Assembly: GCA_030445275.1 (NCBI GenBank)
Contig: JAUCSE010000088.1
Span: 1-64,000, forward strand
Origin: Mucilaginibacter sp.
Lineage (GTDB): Bacteria; Bacteroidota; Bacteroidia; Sphingobacteriales; Sphingobacteriaceae
DNA length: 64,000 nt
Direction: 5' to 3'
The position numbers and the translations under genes were made by a program. The notes under the pieces are model-generated. The model searched no databases. It was given only the letters and a program-made list of their open reading frames with translations, and was not told the DNA's origin. This document shows positions 30,568 to 40,595 of the stretch, in pieces (the first letter of the stretch is position 1; every line of letters begins with the position of its first letter).

Positions 30568-30666
30568 CTAAAATAAAGTTGTTGTAAAACCAATACTCAA
30601 ATTCAGACTTTGAGGATCAAGTAGTCTGTAACTGGTCAATGGAGATAAATAAAAATAAGATATTTC
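30568..30666 (-). pseudogene. Remnant of an outer-membrane beta-barrel protein C-terminus (unit 2)
   Basis: Reverse strand reads EISYFYLSPLTSYRLLDPQSLNLSIGFTTTLF* ending in the terminal Phe typical of outer-membrane barrels; direct imperfect repeat of 29256..29355; no full-length ORF upstream. Confidence 0.6.
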
Positions 30667-30839
30667 ACGCTTTATTCGGCATTATTTTCATTAAAACTAT
30701 CTCTTTATGAACAAATAAAGCTTTCGGATTTAAATACTAAAGGCCGGTGTTTTAGTTTTTCAAAGAAGACGGTCACCTCATTCACCTAAAGCTACTTCAC
30801 CAAGTAAAACAAACAGCTATTTGGATTTCTGACAATCTA

Positions 30840-31922
30840 TTACTTTATCTGAACGGTTGTACCTTCTTTCAGTTCTTCATTGGCCTGTGCTACCAACTGG
30901 TCACCGGGTTTCAGATCGCCCGCGATTTCGGTCTTTTCTTTGCCGGTAAACCCGGTCTTAACATCCACCCATTTCGTCTTTCCGTTTTCTATCCTGATCA
31001 CGAACTTCCGTTCCTGCGTGGTTACCACTGCCTTAAAAGGAACCAGGAACCCGTCCTTGGGGCGACTGACCGGTAATACGATTTGCGCGAACATACCGGG
31101 TTTGAGCAAACCATTAGCATTCGGAAACGTAAGCTCCCAGGTTTCGCTCCTGGTTTGCGGATCAATGGCATCTGATTTCCGGGCCAGTTTGGCTTTAAAA
31201 ACCTGTCCTGGATTAGCCGATACGGTAAAAGTTGCTTCATTACCTTGTAACGTGGTTGAATTATAGGCTTCCGGTACGGCTACATCCACCCTTAATGATG
31301 AATTATACTCTACACGGAACAACAAGATTTTGCCGGTATTGTCTACAAAATCGCCTTTAAATATATTTCTTGCCGTCACCACGCCGTTAAAAGGAGAACG
31401 GATCACCAGGTAATTCTCCAGTGCTTTATTTACTTGCGTAGCTGAACGGGAAGCCTGGTAAACCGAACTGTCTGTCCGCATTTGATTGCGTGCTATTTCC
31501 AGTTCATTATCCGCAACAGCGCCGGGTGTTTGTGCTGCCTTTAATAATCTTAAATAAGTTGATTTGCTGGATTCATATTTAGACTTCGTACCCATGCTGG
31601 TGCTTTGGCTTTGGGTCTGGGCCGCTTTTAATTCCGGGGCATCCAGGATACATAGCACCTGCCCTTTCGTAACTTTTGAACCGATATCTACTTTAACCTC
31701 TTTGACGTAGCCCGGTGTACGGGCATAAATATTGGCACGGTCAAAGGGGATAATTTCGCCTGTCAGGTTTAATTTATTGGAAATCGGTTCCAGTTTCAGC
31801 GTGATCAGTTTAACCGCCGGTTTTTCCGGCAGCCCCTGTGGAGTGGCTTTTTCGGCAGGATTGCCACTACAAGCTGCCAGCAGGCAAACCGGAATTAAGA
31901 GTATATAATATATAGTTTTCAT
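30840..31922 (-). CDS. RND efflux periplasmic adaptor (MFP) lipoprotein
   Basis: Lipobox IPVCLLAACSG; IYARTPGYVKEVKVDIGSKVTKGQVLCILDAPEL; overlaps the permease gene by ATGA. Confidence 0.93.
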   Translation of the reverse strand: MKTIYYILLIPVCLLAACSGNPAEKATPQGLPEKPAVKLITLKLEPISNKLNLTGEIIPFDRANIYARTPGYVKEVKVDIGSKVTKGQVLCILDAPELKAAQTQSQSTSMGTKSKYESSKSTYLRLLKAAQTPGAVADNELEIARNQMRTDSSVYQASRSATQVNKALENYLVIRSPFNGVVTARNIFKGDFVDNTGKILLFRVEYNSSLRVDVAVPEAYNSTTLQGNEATFTVSANPGQVFKAKLARKSDAIDPQTRSETWELTFPNANGLLKPGMFAQIVLPVSRPKDGFLVPFKAVVTTQERKFVIRIENGKTKWVDVKTGFTGKEKTEIAGDLKPGDQLVAQANEELKEGTTVQIK

Positions 31923-34900
31923 GATTGATTTTCGGTTAAGAGGTGATACTTGCTTGCAGGATCATCAGGGTCTAAGGAAATAACAGGTACGGGTCGGTTC
32001 CCGATGGACGACTGGTAAATTAAAGGCAATATGATTAGGCTGGAGAACATAGAAAAGATAAGGCCGCCGATCACGGCAGTTCCCAAAGGTGATATCTGGT
32101 CGCCGCCTTCTCCCAAACCCAATGCCATCGGTATCATCCCAGCGATCATCGCTAAGCTGGTCATCAGGATCGGTCTGATCCGGTCTTTGATCCCCCGCAA
32201 ATAAGGTTCATTGAGTTTTTCACTCCGATGTTTTTCGGCTTGCGTTACAAAAAGGATGGCATTCGCCACCGCCACTCCAACTACCATGATGCAGCCCATA
32301 TAAGATTGTATATTCAGTGTTTTGCCGCAGACCCATAACAACAGCAGGCTGCCCGCTAAAACTCCCGGAATGACCGAGATGATCACCAATGACAATCGGA
32401 ACGACTGGAAGTTTACAGCCAGCAGCAGGAAGATCACCACAATAGCCAGTAAAATGCCATTTTGCAGTTCCTGGAAAGTTTGTAAAAATACTTCTGCTTG
32501 TCCGGGCTGCTGGATTTTCATACCTTCAGGCAGCTTGCCTGTCTTTGAAATAATTTTATCAATATCATTGATGGCTGAACCTAACGCCTTACCCTGTAAG
32601 TTGGCCGTAATCGTGATAAAGCGTTTTTGATTCAGGCGGTCATACTCTCCCTCTGTATTGCCTATCTTCCAGGTCGCTACATCCCGTATATAGACCTGTT
32701 TCCCATTGTTGGAACTTAACAAAATATTATCCACCTGTCCCGGATCATTCATGATCAGCTCGGGTACCTGCACCTGTACCTGGTAGGCCGTTCCGGCCGC
32801 TTTATCTACCCAATAGTTAGGCTGCGTAAAACGACTGGAAGAAGTAGCGGCCGCCAAAGATTTACCGGCATCCTCCACGGTCAAGCCTAACTGCCCTAGT
32901 TTCACCCGGTCAAACTCGATCTTCATCGCCGGGTAGCCCTGCGGTGCACTGTAAGCCACATCCCGGAGGTAAGGCAGTTTTTTCAACTGTTCAACGATCT
33001 TTTTCCCAAATTCCCGGTCCTGTGCTAAACTCTTACCCAGTACCTGTACCTGTATCGGTGTTCCCGTTCCCTGGCTCATGACCTGCTCCACTAGATTTGC
33101 CGGCTCAAAAGAAATATGCGATCCGGGCATTTGCTGGTTTACAACCTGCCGTACCTTTTCCTTAAAATCATCCAGTGGGATACCCGCGCCTGAAATGAAT
33201 TTAACTTTTAAGAAAGCCTCTTCCGGCCCGCTGGTCCATAAATGGATCACGCTAACCGGATAGCTTGAACCAACCAGGCCAACATAGGCAGAGGAAATGG
33301 CAATTTTATTGCCGCCGGAAATACTGTCGATCAGGTGTAGCAGTCGTTTGGTGCTTTGTTCTGTCCGCTCAATGCGTGTGCCTTCCTTTAACCTTAACCT
33401 TACCTGGAACTGCCCGGCATCCACTTTCGGAAATAACTCTTTACCAACGGAAAAAAAGAGCAGCGCGGCTAAAGCTATAGAAAGTACGATGTAAATGGGT
33501 ATCAGGACGTTTCTACCCGGAGACAGGTGCACGATCAGTTTTTCATGTTTTTCTTTAAAACGGATCATGCGTTTGCCTTCCCCCACGTTTCCGGCCAACT
33601 TATCCTTAAACAACCAGTTAGCAATCACCGGTACAAAGGATTGTGACAACAGGAAAGAAGCGATCATAGCAAAACCAACCGAAAGGGAAAGCGGTAGGAA
33701 CATAGCTTTTGGAATGCCCGACATAAAGAAAGCCGGGAAGAATACAGTCAGTATACAAAGCAGGATCAGCAGTTTAGGTAAAGCTATCTCTTTACAGGCT
33801 TCCAATATGGCCCTGCCTTTCAGCTCGCCTTTTTCCTGGTGATGGTGGATGTTTTCTATGGTTACCGTCGCCTCATCTACCAGTATGCCGATAGCCAAAG
33901 CTAAACCACCAAGCGTCATGATATTGATGGATTGCCCAAAAAGCTTCAGGAAGATCACGGCCGAAAACAAGGCCAGCGGAATGGTTAAAACAACAATGAG
34001 CGAACCTCGCCAGTCACGCAGGAACAGCAGCACCATTAAACCGGTTAACAATGCTCCTAAAACACCCTCCGTCATTAGGCTTTTTATGGAATTGATCACA
34101 TAACCCGATTGGTCAAATTCATAACTGACTTTGATATCCGACGGAATGGCCGCCTGCATATCCGGTATAGCGGCTTTTACCTTTTGAACCACATCCCAGG
34201 TAGAAGCATCGGCCCGTTTCGTTACTGGGATATAGACCGAACGTTTGCCATTAATGAGGGCGTAACCTGCGGTAATATCTGCGCCATTGTCAACCTGCGC
34301 CAAATCATGCACATAAACAGCGGGGCCACTACCGGTTTTTACCGGAATATTGCCCAGGTCCTGGATATTATCCACCACTGTATTTTGCGGCGCGATGAGC
34401 ATCTGGTCGCCCACCCGAAGGTTTCCCGCTGGGAGGATGGTGTTCCCTTTGGCAATGGCCGTAACCAGTTCCTCCGGGCTGATACCATAACTGCGTAATT
34501 TATTGGGATCGGCCTTGATCAGCACCGAGCGTTGGTTACCCCCAAATGGCGGTGGGGCGGAAACGCCCGGCAGGGTAGAAAACATAGGCCTGACCTTAAA
34601 CAGGGCCAGATCCGACACTTCGGCCAATGATCGGGTTGGACTGGTGAAAACCAGCTGACCTACGGCAACACTACCACCGTCAAAACGGGTTACAAAAGGC
34701 GATACGGTTCCGGGCGGCATAAAGGCCCGTGCCCGATTCACCATCGAGACTACCTCCCCGGTGGCTTGCCCCATATCGGTACCCTCGTAGAAATTGAGTT
34801 TTAATAAAGTAACACCCTGGATGGTTTTGCTTTCTACGGATTTGATGCCGGTCACATATAAAAAATGGTATTCATAGTAAGATGTCACGAAACCTTCGAT

Positions 34901-35083
34901 CTGTTCGGCTGACAAGCCGCCATAGGTCTGTGCTACATAAATTGTCGGTGTCCCCAGTTTCGGGAAAATATCCACGGGCATGGTCTTGATGGATACCACT
35001 GCAAAGAAAATGATAGCAATGACGGCTACTATGATCGTAACCGGCTTTCTTAATGAGGCGTATAAAAACTGGATAATGTTCAT
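31919..35083 (-). CDS. RND efflux permease subunit
   Basis: 1054 aa, PVTIIVAVIAIIFFAVVSIKTMPVDIFPKLGTPTIYVAQTYGG, TM4 GLALAIGILVDEATVTIENI; clear paralog of 6791..9958. Confidence 0.95.
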   Translation of the reverse strand: MNIIQFLYASLRKPVTIIVAVIAIIFFAVVSIKTMPVDIFPKLGTPTIYVAQTYGGLSAEQIEGFVTSYYEYHFLYVTGIKSVESKTIQGVTLLKLNFYEGTDMGQATGEVVSMVNRARAFMPPGTVSPFVTRFDGGSVAVGQLVFTSPTRSLAEVSDLALFKVRPMFSTLPGVSAPPPFGGNQRSVLIKADPNKLRSYGISPEELVTAIAKGNTILPAGNLRVGDQMLIAPQNTVVDNIQDLGNIPVKTGSGPAVYVHDLAQVDNGADITAGYALINGKRSVYIPVTKRADASTWDVVQKVKAAIPDMQAAIPSDIKVSYEFDQSGYVINSIKSLMTEGVLGALLTGLMVLLFLRDWRGSLIVVLTIPLALFSAVIFLKLFGQSINIMTLGGLALAIGILVDEATVTIENIHHHQEKGELKGRAILEACKEIALPKLLILLCILTVFFPAFFMSGIPKAMFLPLSLSVGFAMIASFLLSQSFVPVIANWLFKDKLAGNVGEGKRMIRFKEKHEKLIVHLSPGRNVLIPIYIVLSIALAALLFFSVGKELFPKVDAGQFQVRLRLKEGTRIERTEQSTKRLLHLIDSISGGNKIAISSAYVGLVGSSYPVSVIHLWTSGPEEAFLKVKFISGAGIPLDDFKEKVRQVVNQQMPGSHISFEPANLVEQVMSQGTGTPIQVQVLGKSLAQDREFGKKIVEQLKKLPYLRDVAYSAPQGYPAMKIEFDRVKLGQLGLTVEDAGKSLAAATSSSRFTQPNYWVDKAAGTAYQVQVQVPELIMNDPGQVDNILLSSNNGKQVYIRDVATWKIGNTEGEYDRLNQKRFITITANLQGKALGSAINDIDKIISKTGKLPEGMKIQQPGQAEVFLQTFQELQNGILLAIVVIFLLLAVNFQSFRLSLVIISVIPGVLAGSLLLLWVCGKTLNIQSYMGCIMVVGVAVANAILFVTQAEKHRSEKLNEPYLRGIKDRIRPILMTSLAMIAGMIPMALGLGEGGDQISPLGTAVIGGLIFSMFSSLIILPLIYQSSIGNRPVPVISLDPDDPASKYHLLTENQS

Positions 35084-36474
35084 TTGCCGTATTGGTTTAA
35101 AAACAGGTTGAGGCTGCCGCTATAGGCTGCCTCATTTAACAAAGCCCACCAGGCCCCATAATAAGCGATCTTCACGGTAGCCGCAGACTGAAATAAAAGC
35201 TGCTGCGACTGGATCACATCATAATAATTGATCAGCCCCGATTTATACCGGGATTGGATGGCTTTATAGGAATATTCAGCAGAATGGAACTGCTGGGGTG
35301 CAAGTCTGGCTGATTGTACCGCCTTTTGAAAGTTCGATACAGCGATCTCTTTTTGGGTGTTTAAATGTAGCTCGGTTTGGGCCAGCTGCTCTCGGCTGGA
35401 GGCTGTAATGAGTTCCTGTTGTTTCCATAAAGGTTTCTGCCGGAAAACTTCCAGTATGGGGAAAGCGATCTGCGCACCCACGCCGTAATTATACCGCTGA
35501 AAGTGCCAGCCGTCACTGGAATTGACTGAGCCATCCGCACCAATGCCCGAACCCCGGCCATAACCAGTGCTCCACAAAGTCAGGCGGGGCAGGATGCTTT
35601 TTTTGAGTGACCGTAAAGCCAATTCATTAGCACTGACATTGGCCTTTCCCAATTGCACTTCCGGATGGTCAGCCGATGAAGTATCAGCCAAAGCAATGGC
35701 CGGAAGATGGCTGAAGATCGAAGAATCCACTGGTTGGCCAGCCGGCAATTTACCGCCTACCAGTTCTTTCAAAGCGATCAACGTGGAATCCCTTTGTCTT
35801 TCAAAAGCGATCAGTTGCATTTCTGCCCTGGTATATTCGGAATGAAAAGAAGAAGAATCGGTTCCCGGTCTTAAGCCACTGACCACTAAGATTTGTGCCT
35901 GTTTTAAGTTAAAAGCCGATTTATCGGTGTTAGACTGATAAACCTTGATCAGGTCGCTGACCAATAAATAATTCAACCATGCGCTAATCACATAGACTTG
36001 ATGTTGAAATAAGGTTAAGTTCTCATCCGCCTGGCCATATTGCAGCTGGCCTTTAGCCAGATCAATTTCGGCACCACGCTGGCCAAATGTGATGGGTTCC
36101 CATTGAAGGTTGAGTGCGGCAGCGCTGCCCGGTACGCCACTGTAATCATTGCCCTTGCTGGGCGGCCCGCTGATCGGCGTAATATACTGCGGATAGATCA
36201 TACCGGTAATATTATTAGCGGTCGAATAATCTACCTGGTAAGAAGCATTCAGCGAAGGTATCAAACCATTCTGTTTATATTTCACTGCGTATTGCAGGGC
36301 CTGGGTTTGTAACCTTTTAGCTTTAATCAGCGGATGATTGGCTGTAGCCGCTCGAAGCAGGGAATCCAGGTACGATTTACCTTGTGCATAACTTATGTGT
36401 GGCCATAAAAAACAAAGGAGCAGACCTGCGATCAGGCTAATCTTTGGAAAGACGGTTAAAACGGGACGTTTCAT
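35080..36474 (-). CDS. TolC family outer-membrane efflux protein
   Basis: Signal peptide then TolC-like helices; 4-bp overlap with RND permease. Confidence 0.9.
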   Translation of the reverse strand: MKRPVLTVFPKISLIAGLLLCFLWPHISYAQGKSYLDSLLRAATANHPLIKAKRLQTQALQYAVKYKQNGLIPSLNASYQVDYSTANNITGMIYPQYITPISGPPSKGNDYSGVPGSAAALNLQWEPITFGQRGAEIDLAKGQLQYGQADENLTLFQHQVYVISAWLNYLLVSDLIKVYQSNTDKSAFNLKQAQILVVSGLRPGTDSSSFHSEYTRAEMQLIAFERQRDSTLIALKELVGGKLPAGQPVDSSIFSHLPAIALADTSSADHPEVQLGKANVSANELALRSLKKSILPRLTLWSTGYGRGSGIGADGSVNSSDGWHFQRYNYGVGAQIAFPILEVFRQKPLWKQQELITASSREQLAQTELHLNTQKEIAVSNFQKAVQSARLAPQQFHSAEYSYKAIQSRYKSGLINYYDVIQSQQLLFQSAATVKIAYYGAWWALLNEAAYSGSLNLFLNQYGK

Positions 36475-36565
36475 AGCTGGAGATCCTGTGCTGTATATAT
36501 TAGCACAATGCTATGGGAATTTCAAACTCCAAAATAGAACGGATTTTACCTGGGTAGAACCCGTT

Positions 36566-37405
36566 TTACTTTTTGGCTATATTTTTTTTGTAGTCGGATG
36601 CTTTCATGCTCATTTGTTTCTTGAAGATCCGGTTAAAATGGCTTTGGTCGGAAAAACCAGTCAGGTAGGCGATTTCCGATAAGGAATAATCGGTAGTTTC
36701 CATCAGGGTCATGGCTTTTTCGATCCGCATTTTTCTGATGTAATCTCCAAAGGAAAGATTCTCAAAATACTTGGAAAACTCCCTTGACAGGTAAGCAGCG
36801 TTGATATCTAGTTCCTCGGATACCTGCTGTAAACTCAAGCTTATATTAGTATCAATTTGGTCCTGAATCATCTCCCTGATCTCCTTTGCCCATTTTGGTA
36901 TCTTTTTAGAACCTTTTTGTTCAAGGAACTTATTGAACAATTCCAGCCAAAGCTGCCCCACAGGTTCTTGTGTGTGCTTTTGCTGATATAGATACTTCGC
37001 CCAGGTATAGAGGCCATCATATATTTTCATACCCAGGTCCAACAATTCATGATCGTCTTTGATGTTTTGCGATAGTCCCAAAAAAACAGCTGATAATCCT
37101 GCCGCCTGCGGCGCAAAATCAAAACGATCGGTATCCGCTCCACGTACGATGGCTGCAATCCGGAACAACGCTTCGTCTTTTAAGTGATGCTTCTTTAGAA
37201 AATAGTCAAATGAACACTGGTCTTCATAATGGCTATATTCTACATCCGGTATATCAAAGGGAATCGCTTCTAATTCGTTCGCTTTGATCAACACCTGATC
37301 TAACGGTACATAAATGATCTCGCCTTCCGGATCAATAAACCTTTTGATCAACCAGGGACAGGCAATACGGTCTATTTTGGGACGTTCACGGGTGATCCAT
37401 TTCAT
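36566..37405 (-). CDS. ChrB C-terminal (chromate-resistance) domain fused to AraC-type HTH
   Basis: N-terminal RPKIDRIACPWLIKRFIDPEGEIIYVP...VRGADTDRFDFAPQAAGL (Chrome_Resist family pattern); C-terminal AraC HTH LSEIAYLTGFSDQSHFNRIFKKQMSMKASDYKK. Start at ATG 37405 (ORF opens at 37501). Confidence 0.88.
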   Translation of the reverse strand: MKWITRERPKIDRIACPWLIKRFIDPEGEIIYVPLDQVLIKANELEAIPFDIPDVEYSHYEDQCSFDYFLKKHHLKDEALFRIAAIVRGADTDRFDFAPQAAGLSAVFLGLSQNIKDDHELLDLGMKIYDGLYTWAKYLYQQKHTQEPVGQLWLELFNKFLEQKGSKKIPKWAKEIREMIQDQIDTNISLSLQQVSEELDINAAYLSREFSKYFENLSFGDYIRKMRIEKAMTLMETTDYSLSEIAYLTGFSDQSHFNRIFKKQMSMKASDYKKNIAKK

Positions 37406-37612
37406 AATGATCAAAGTTAAAAATCTAAAGCAGCATTGATGAAGGTCTATTGATAGTTGCCAAATCAGTACAGCAGATGAGCGGGCCATAAATACGTACA
37501 AAATCTGTAGGAAACTGGGAATTATGATCTTTTAAAATAATAGTTTAATTAATGATAGCTTATGAGGTAAAATCACCCGGAAACAGTAGGTCTTTACTAT
37601 CTTTGCTTTGGA

Positions 37613-38011
37613 ATGCTTAAAAGAATACTCTTCTCGTTTATGGCCTGTCTCTTTTTAGGGAGCAGTATTCTATTGCCATTGGGGGATTTTTCCCTAATGC
37701 GTGATCTTCCTGAAATGTACAGGAATTATTCCAGGATCACCACCCAGGAAGAGTTAGGTGTGATTGACTTTATCGGCGACTATCTATTGCATGGTAAAGA
37801 AATATTCGGTAACAACGAACATGATAAGGCGCAAGCCAATGGTAATAGTGTTCAATTTCAGCACCAGGCCAGTTCCTTAAACGTTGTCCTTCTGCATCAG
37901 CCTATCAGCTTGCTGTTTACACCTGAATCCCTGGTGTCACATCCGCTGTTCAGCCAGCCGTTCCGTACGTCCGATTATCGTGACGAACTGTTCAGACCGC
38001 CGCTTGCCTGA
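37613..38011 (+). CDS. Small secreted protein of unknown function ending in FRPPLA
   Basis: 132 aa, N-terminal hydrophobic segment MLKRILFSFMACLFLGSSILLPLGD; precedes a TBDR gene; C-terminus ...YRDELFRPPLA. Confidence 0.65.
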   Translation: MLKRILFSFMACLFLGSSILLPLGDFSLMRDLPEMYRNYSRITTQEELGVIDFIGDYLLHGKEIFGNNEHDKAQANGNSVQFQHQASSLNVVLLHQPISLLFTPESLVSHPLFSQPFRTSDYRDELFRPPLA

Positions 38012-38114
38012 TTTCAGTCCGCATCTTAAAATTTATTTTCTATTATTTCATCCGCCTGTCTTGCTATGCATTTCCATCAGCGTGGACATGGCTCTATTCA
38101 TATATCCATTATCC

Positions 38115-40295
38115 ATGAAAAGAATTTTCATGCTCGTTGCCTTTATGCTATTCTATGATGGCGTAATGGCCCAAAATACTTATAGAGCGAAAGTAATCAA
38201 TGATCAAACCAAAACGATACTTAAAGGTGCTACCGCCACCATTCCTGATTTAAAAAAGACCATTGCCGCTGATACAAGCGGATTGATCATCATACCTGAT
38301 ATCCCTAACGGCAAGTTTGAAATTGAAATTACTTATGTTGGTTTTGGCAAAAGTGAAAAGGTTTACAGCTTTCCATTGCAGCACCCGGATCAGCTCCTTG
38401 AAATCAGCCTGGAACCCTCCTCCGGCGAATTGGCCGAAGTAACCATCCAAACTACGCGTACCAACCAGAACCTGCGGGATGTCCCGACAAGAATAGAAGC
38501 ACTTCCTTTAGAAGAACTGAACGAAAAAAGTACCATGCGACCGGGTGATATCAAAATGCTGCTTGGTGAAACTACGGGTATCCATGTACAGCAAACTTCT
38601 GCGGTAAGCGGAACAGCCAGTTTCCGTATCCAGGGTTTGGACAGCCGCTATACCCAATTATTGCAGGATGGGATGCCGCTTTATTCCGGATTTTCTGGTA
38701 ATTTAAGTTTATTACAGATTAGCCCGCTCAATTTAAAACAGGTTGAATTTATCAAGGGATCAGCCTCTACCTTATATGGTGGTGGTGCCATTGCGGGGCT
38801 GGTTAATTTAATCAGCAAAACACCAGAGAAAACGCCTGAACTTACCCTATTAATGAATGGCACCAGTGCTAAAGGCACGGATGCAAGTGTTTATTACAGC
38901 CAGAAGTGGCAGCATGTCGGCACAACTATCTTTAGCTCCTATAACTACAATGGCGCTTATGATCCATCCCATACCGGGTTAAGTGCGATACCGCAAACCA
39001 ACCGTTTCAGTATCAATCCAAAGGTATTCCTATACATAGATGATCATAATACGGGTTGGTTCGGCGTAAATACTACTTATGAAAATCGTTTCGGTGGCGA
39101 TATGCAGGTAATTGATGGAAAAGCAGACAACATTCATCAATATTTTGAGCGCAATAAAACGTTCCGGTTTTCCACCCAATTATCTTTTACCCATAAAATT
39201 GATGAGGAAAGCCGGATCAACTTTAAAAACACCATCGGTTATTTTGACCGGCAATTAGCAGAGCCCGGATTTAACTTTAAAGGCAAACAGTTTTCATCCT
39301 TCAGCGAAGTGAATTATGTGCGCAACGGTGAAAAAGCTTCCTGGGTGGCCGGAGCCAATTTGATCACCGATCATTTTACGGCGCAGCCGCCACAAAACGC
39401 TTTAAGCTATAACCAAACCACTTTAGGCGCTTTTGTGCAGAATACGTTTAAAGCTACAGATTGGTTCTCGCTCGAAAGCGGGGTTCGGCTGGATAAAAAC
39501 ACACCATCGCCGGATAAACCATCCAGTGGTCTTTTTCTTCTGCCGAGGGTAAATGCGTTATTTACATTAAGCGACCATTTGACTAGTCGCATCGGCGGCG
39601 GCTTGGGTTATAAAATGCCAACTTTATTTAACGACCAGAGCGAACAGGATGGTTACCAGCATATCCAACCATTGAATATTGGGAATACCCAGGCGGAGCG
39701 ATCTTATGGATTAAATGGTGATCTGAATTACCGCAGTAAGCTTGGTGATGAAGCGGTTCTCAATATTAACCAATTGTTCTTTTATACGAAGGTAGACCTG
39801 CCTTTGATCCTGCAAAATAACAGCTTTGTAAATGCCGCTGGTCACCTGACCACACAAGGTGCGGAAACCAATATTAAACTGGTCATGGATGAACTGTTTT
39901 TTTACCTGGGATATACCTATACAGATACCAAACAGCATTTTAATGGCCAAAGCAGCATGCAGCCTTTAACGCCTAAAAACCAATTCAGTTTTGATGCCAC
40001 CTATGAGATCGAGGGTAGTTTCCGTTTTGGTGCTGAGAGCTTTTATACCGGACAGCAATTGTTAAGCGATGGCGCAACGGGAAAAGGATATGTAATTTTT
40101 GGTTTATTGGTTCAAAAAATGTGGAAACACCTGGATATTTTTGTCAATGCCGAGAACCTGACCGATCAAAGACAGACCCACTGGGGGAATATTTATACAG
40201 GGAGCATTACCAATCCAAACTTCAGGGACATTTACGCGCCATTGGATGGTGTGATCGTGAATGCCGGAATTAGAATCAAATTGCTCAACAAATAA
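38115..40295 (+). CDS. TonB-dependent receptor
   Basis: ATG 38115 MKRIFMLVAFMLFYDGVMAQ signal; plug domain (LRDVPTRIEALPLEELNEKSTMRPGDIKMLLGETTGIHVQQTSAVSGTASFRIQGLDSRYTQLLQDGMPLYSG) and barrel to INAGIRIKLLNK. Confidence 0.93.
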   Translation: MKRIFMLVAFMLFYDGVMAQNTYRAKVINDQTKTILKGATATIPDLKKTIAADTSGLIIIPDIPNGKFEIEITYVGFGKSEKVYSFPLQHPDQLLEISLEPSSGELAEVTIQTTRTNQNLRDVPTRIEALPLEELNEKSTMRPGDIKMLLGETTGIHVQQTSAVSGTASFRIQGLDSRYTQLLQDGMPLYSGFSGNLSLLQISPLNLKQVEFIKGSASTLYGGGAIAGLVNLISKTPEKTPELTLLMNGTSAKGTDASVYYSQKWQHVGTTIFSSYNYNGAYDPSHTGLSAIPQTNRFSINPKVFLYIDDHNTGWFGVNTTYENRFGGDMQVIDGKADNIHQYFERNKTFRFSTQLSFTHKIDEESRINFKNTIGYFDRQLAEPGFNFKGKQFSSFSEVNYVRNGEKASWVAGANLITDHFTAQPPQNALSYNQTTLGAFVQNTFKATDWFSLESGVRLDKNTPSPDKPSSGLFLLPRVNALFTLSDHLTSRIGGGLGYKMPTLFNDQSEQDGYQHIQPLNIGNTQAERSYGLNGDLNYRSKLGDEAVLNINQLFFYTKVDLPLILQNNSFVNAAGHLTTQGAETNIKLVMDELFFYLGYTYTDTKQHFNGQSSMQPLTPKNQFSFDATYEIEGSFRFGAESFYTGQQLLSDGATGKGYVIFGLLVQKMWKHLDIFVNAENLTDQRQTHWGNIYTGSITNPNFRDIYAPLDGVIVNAGIRIKLLNK

Positions 40296-40337
40296 AGCAG
40301 AAAGTAAACAGAAATTCAGCTTGGATTCGGTTAATCA

Positions 40338-40550
40338 ATGACAATGAACGAGCAAAATTATAAGATACTAAACCTGCTCGTTGCGGGGTTAGTATCCTTT
40401 ACGGATTTTGAGGCGCAAAATGGGCCGGGCAATCTAAGTTTGATGTTAATAGAAACAATCAGCTTGCTAAATGTCAAAGGCCGGATACTGTTGTCCGCTA
40501 CGGGCGAACAGCAGAACGAATGCAGCCACGATAACTGGCAAATCCGGTAA
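40338..40550 (+). CDS. Short hypothetical ORF
   Basis: 70 aa, co-directional downstream of the TBDR; no recognisable domain. Confidence 0.25.
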   Translation: MTMNEQNYKILNLLVAGLVSFTDFEAQNGPGNLSLMLIETISLLNVKGRILLSATGEQQNECSHDNWQIR

Positions 40551-40595
40551 AAGGAACTTTTTAGGATACGACATGCAACGCCTTTTGGTTTTATT

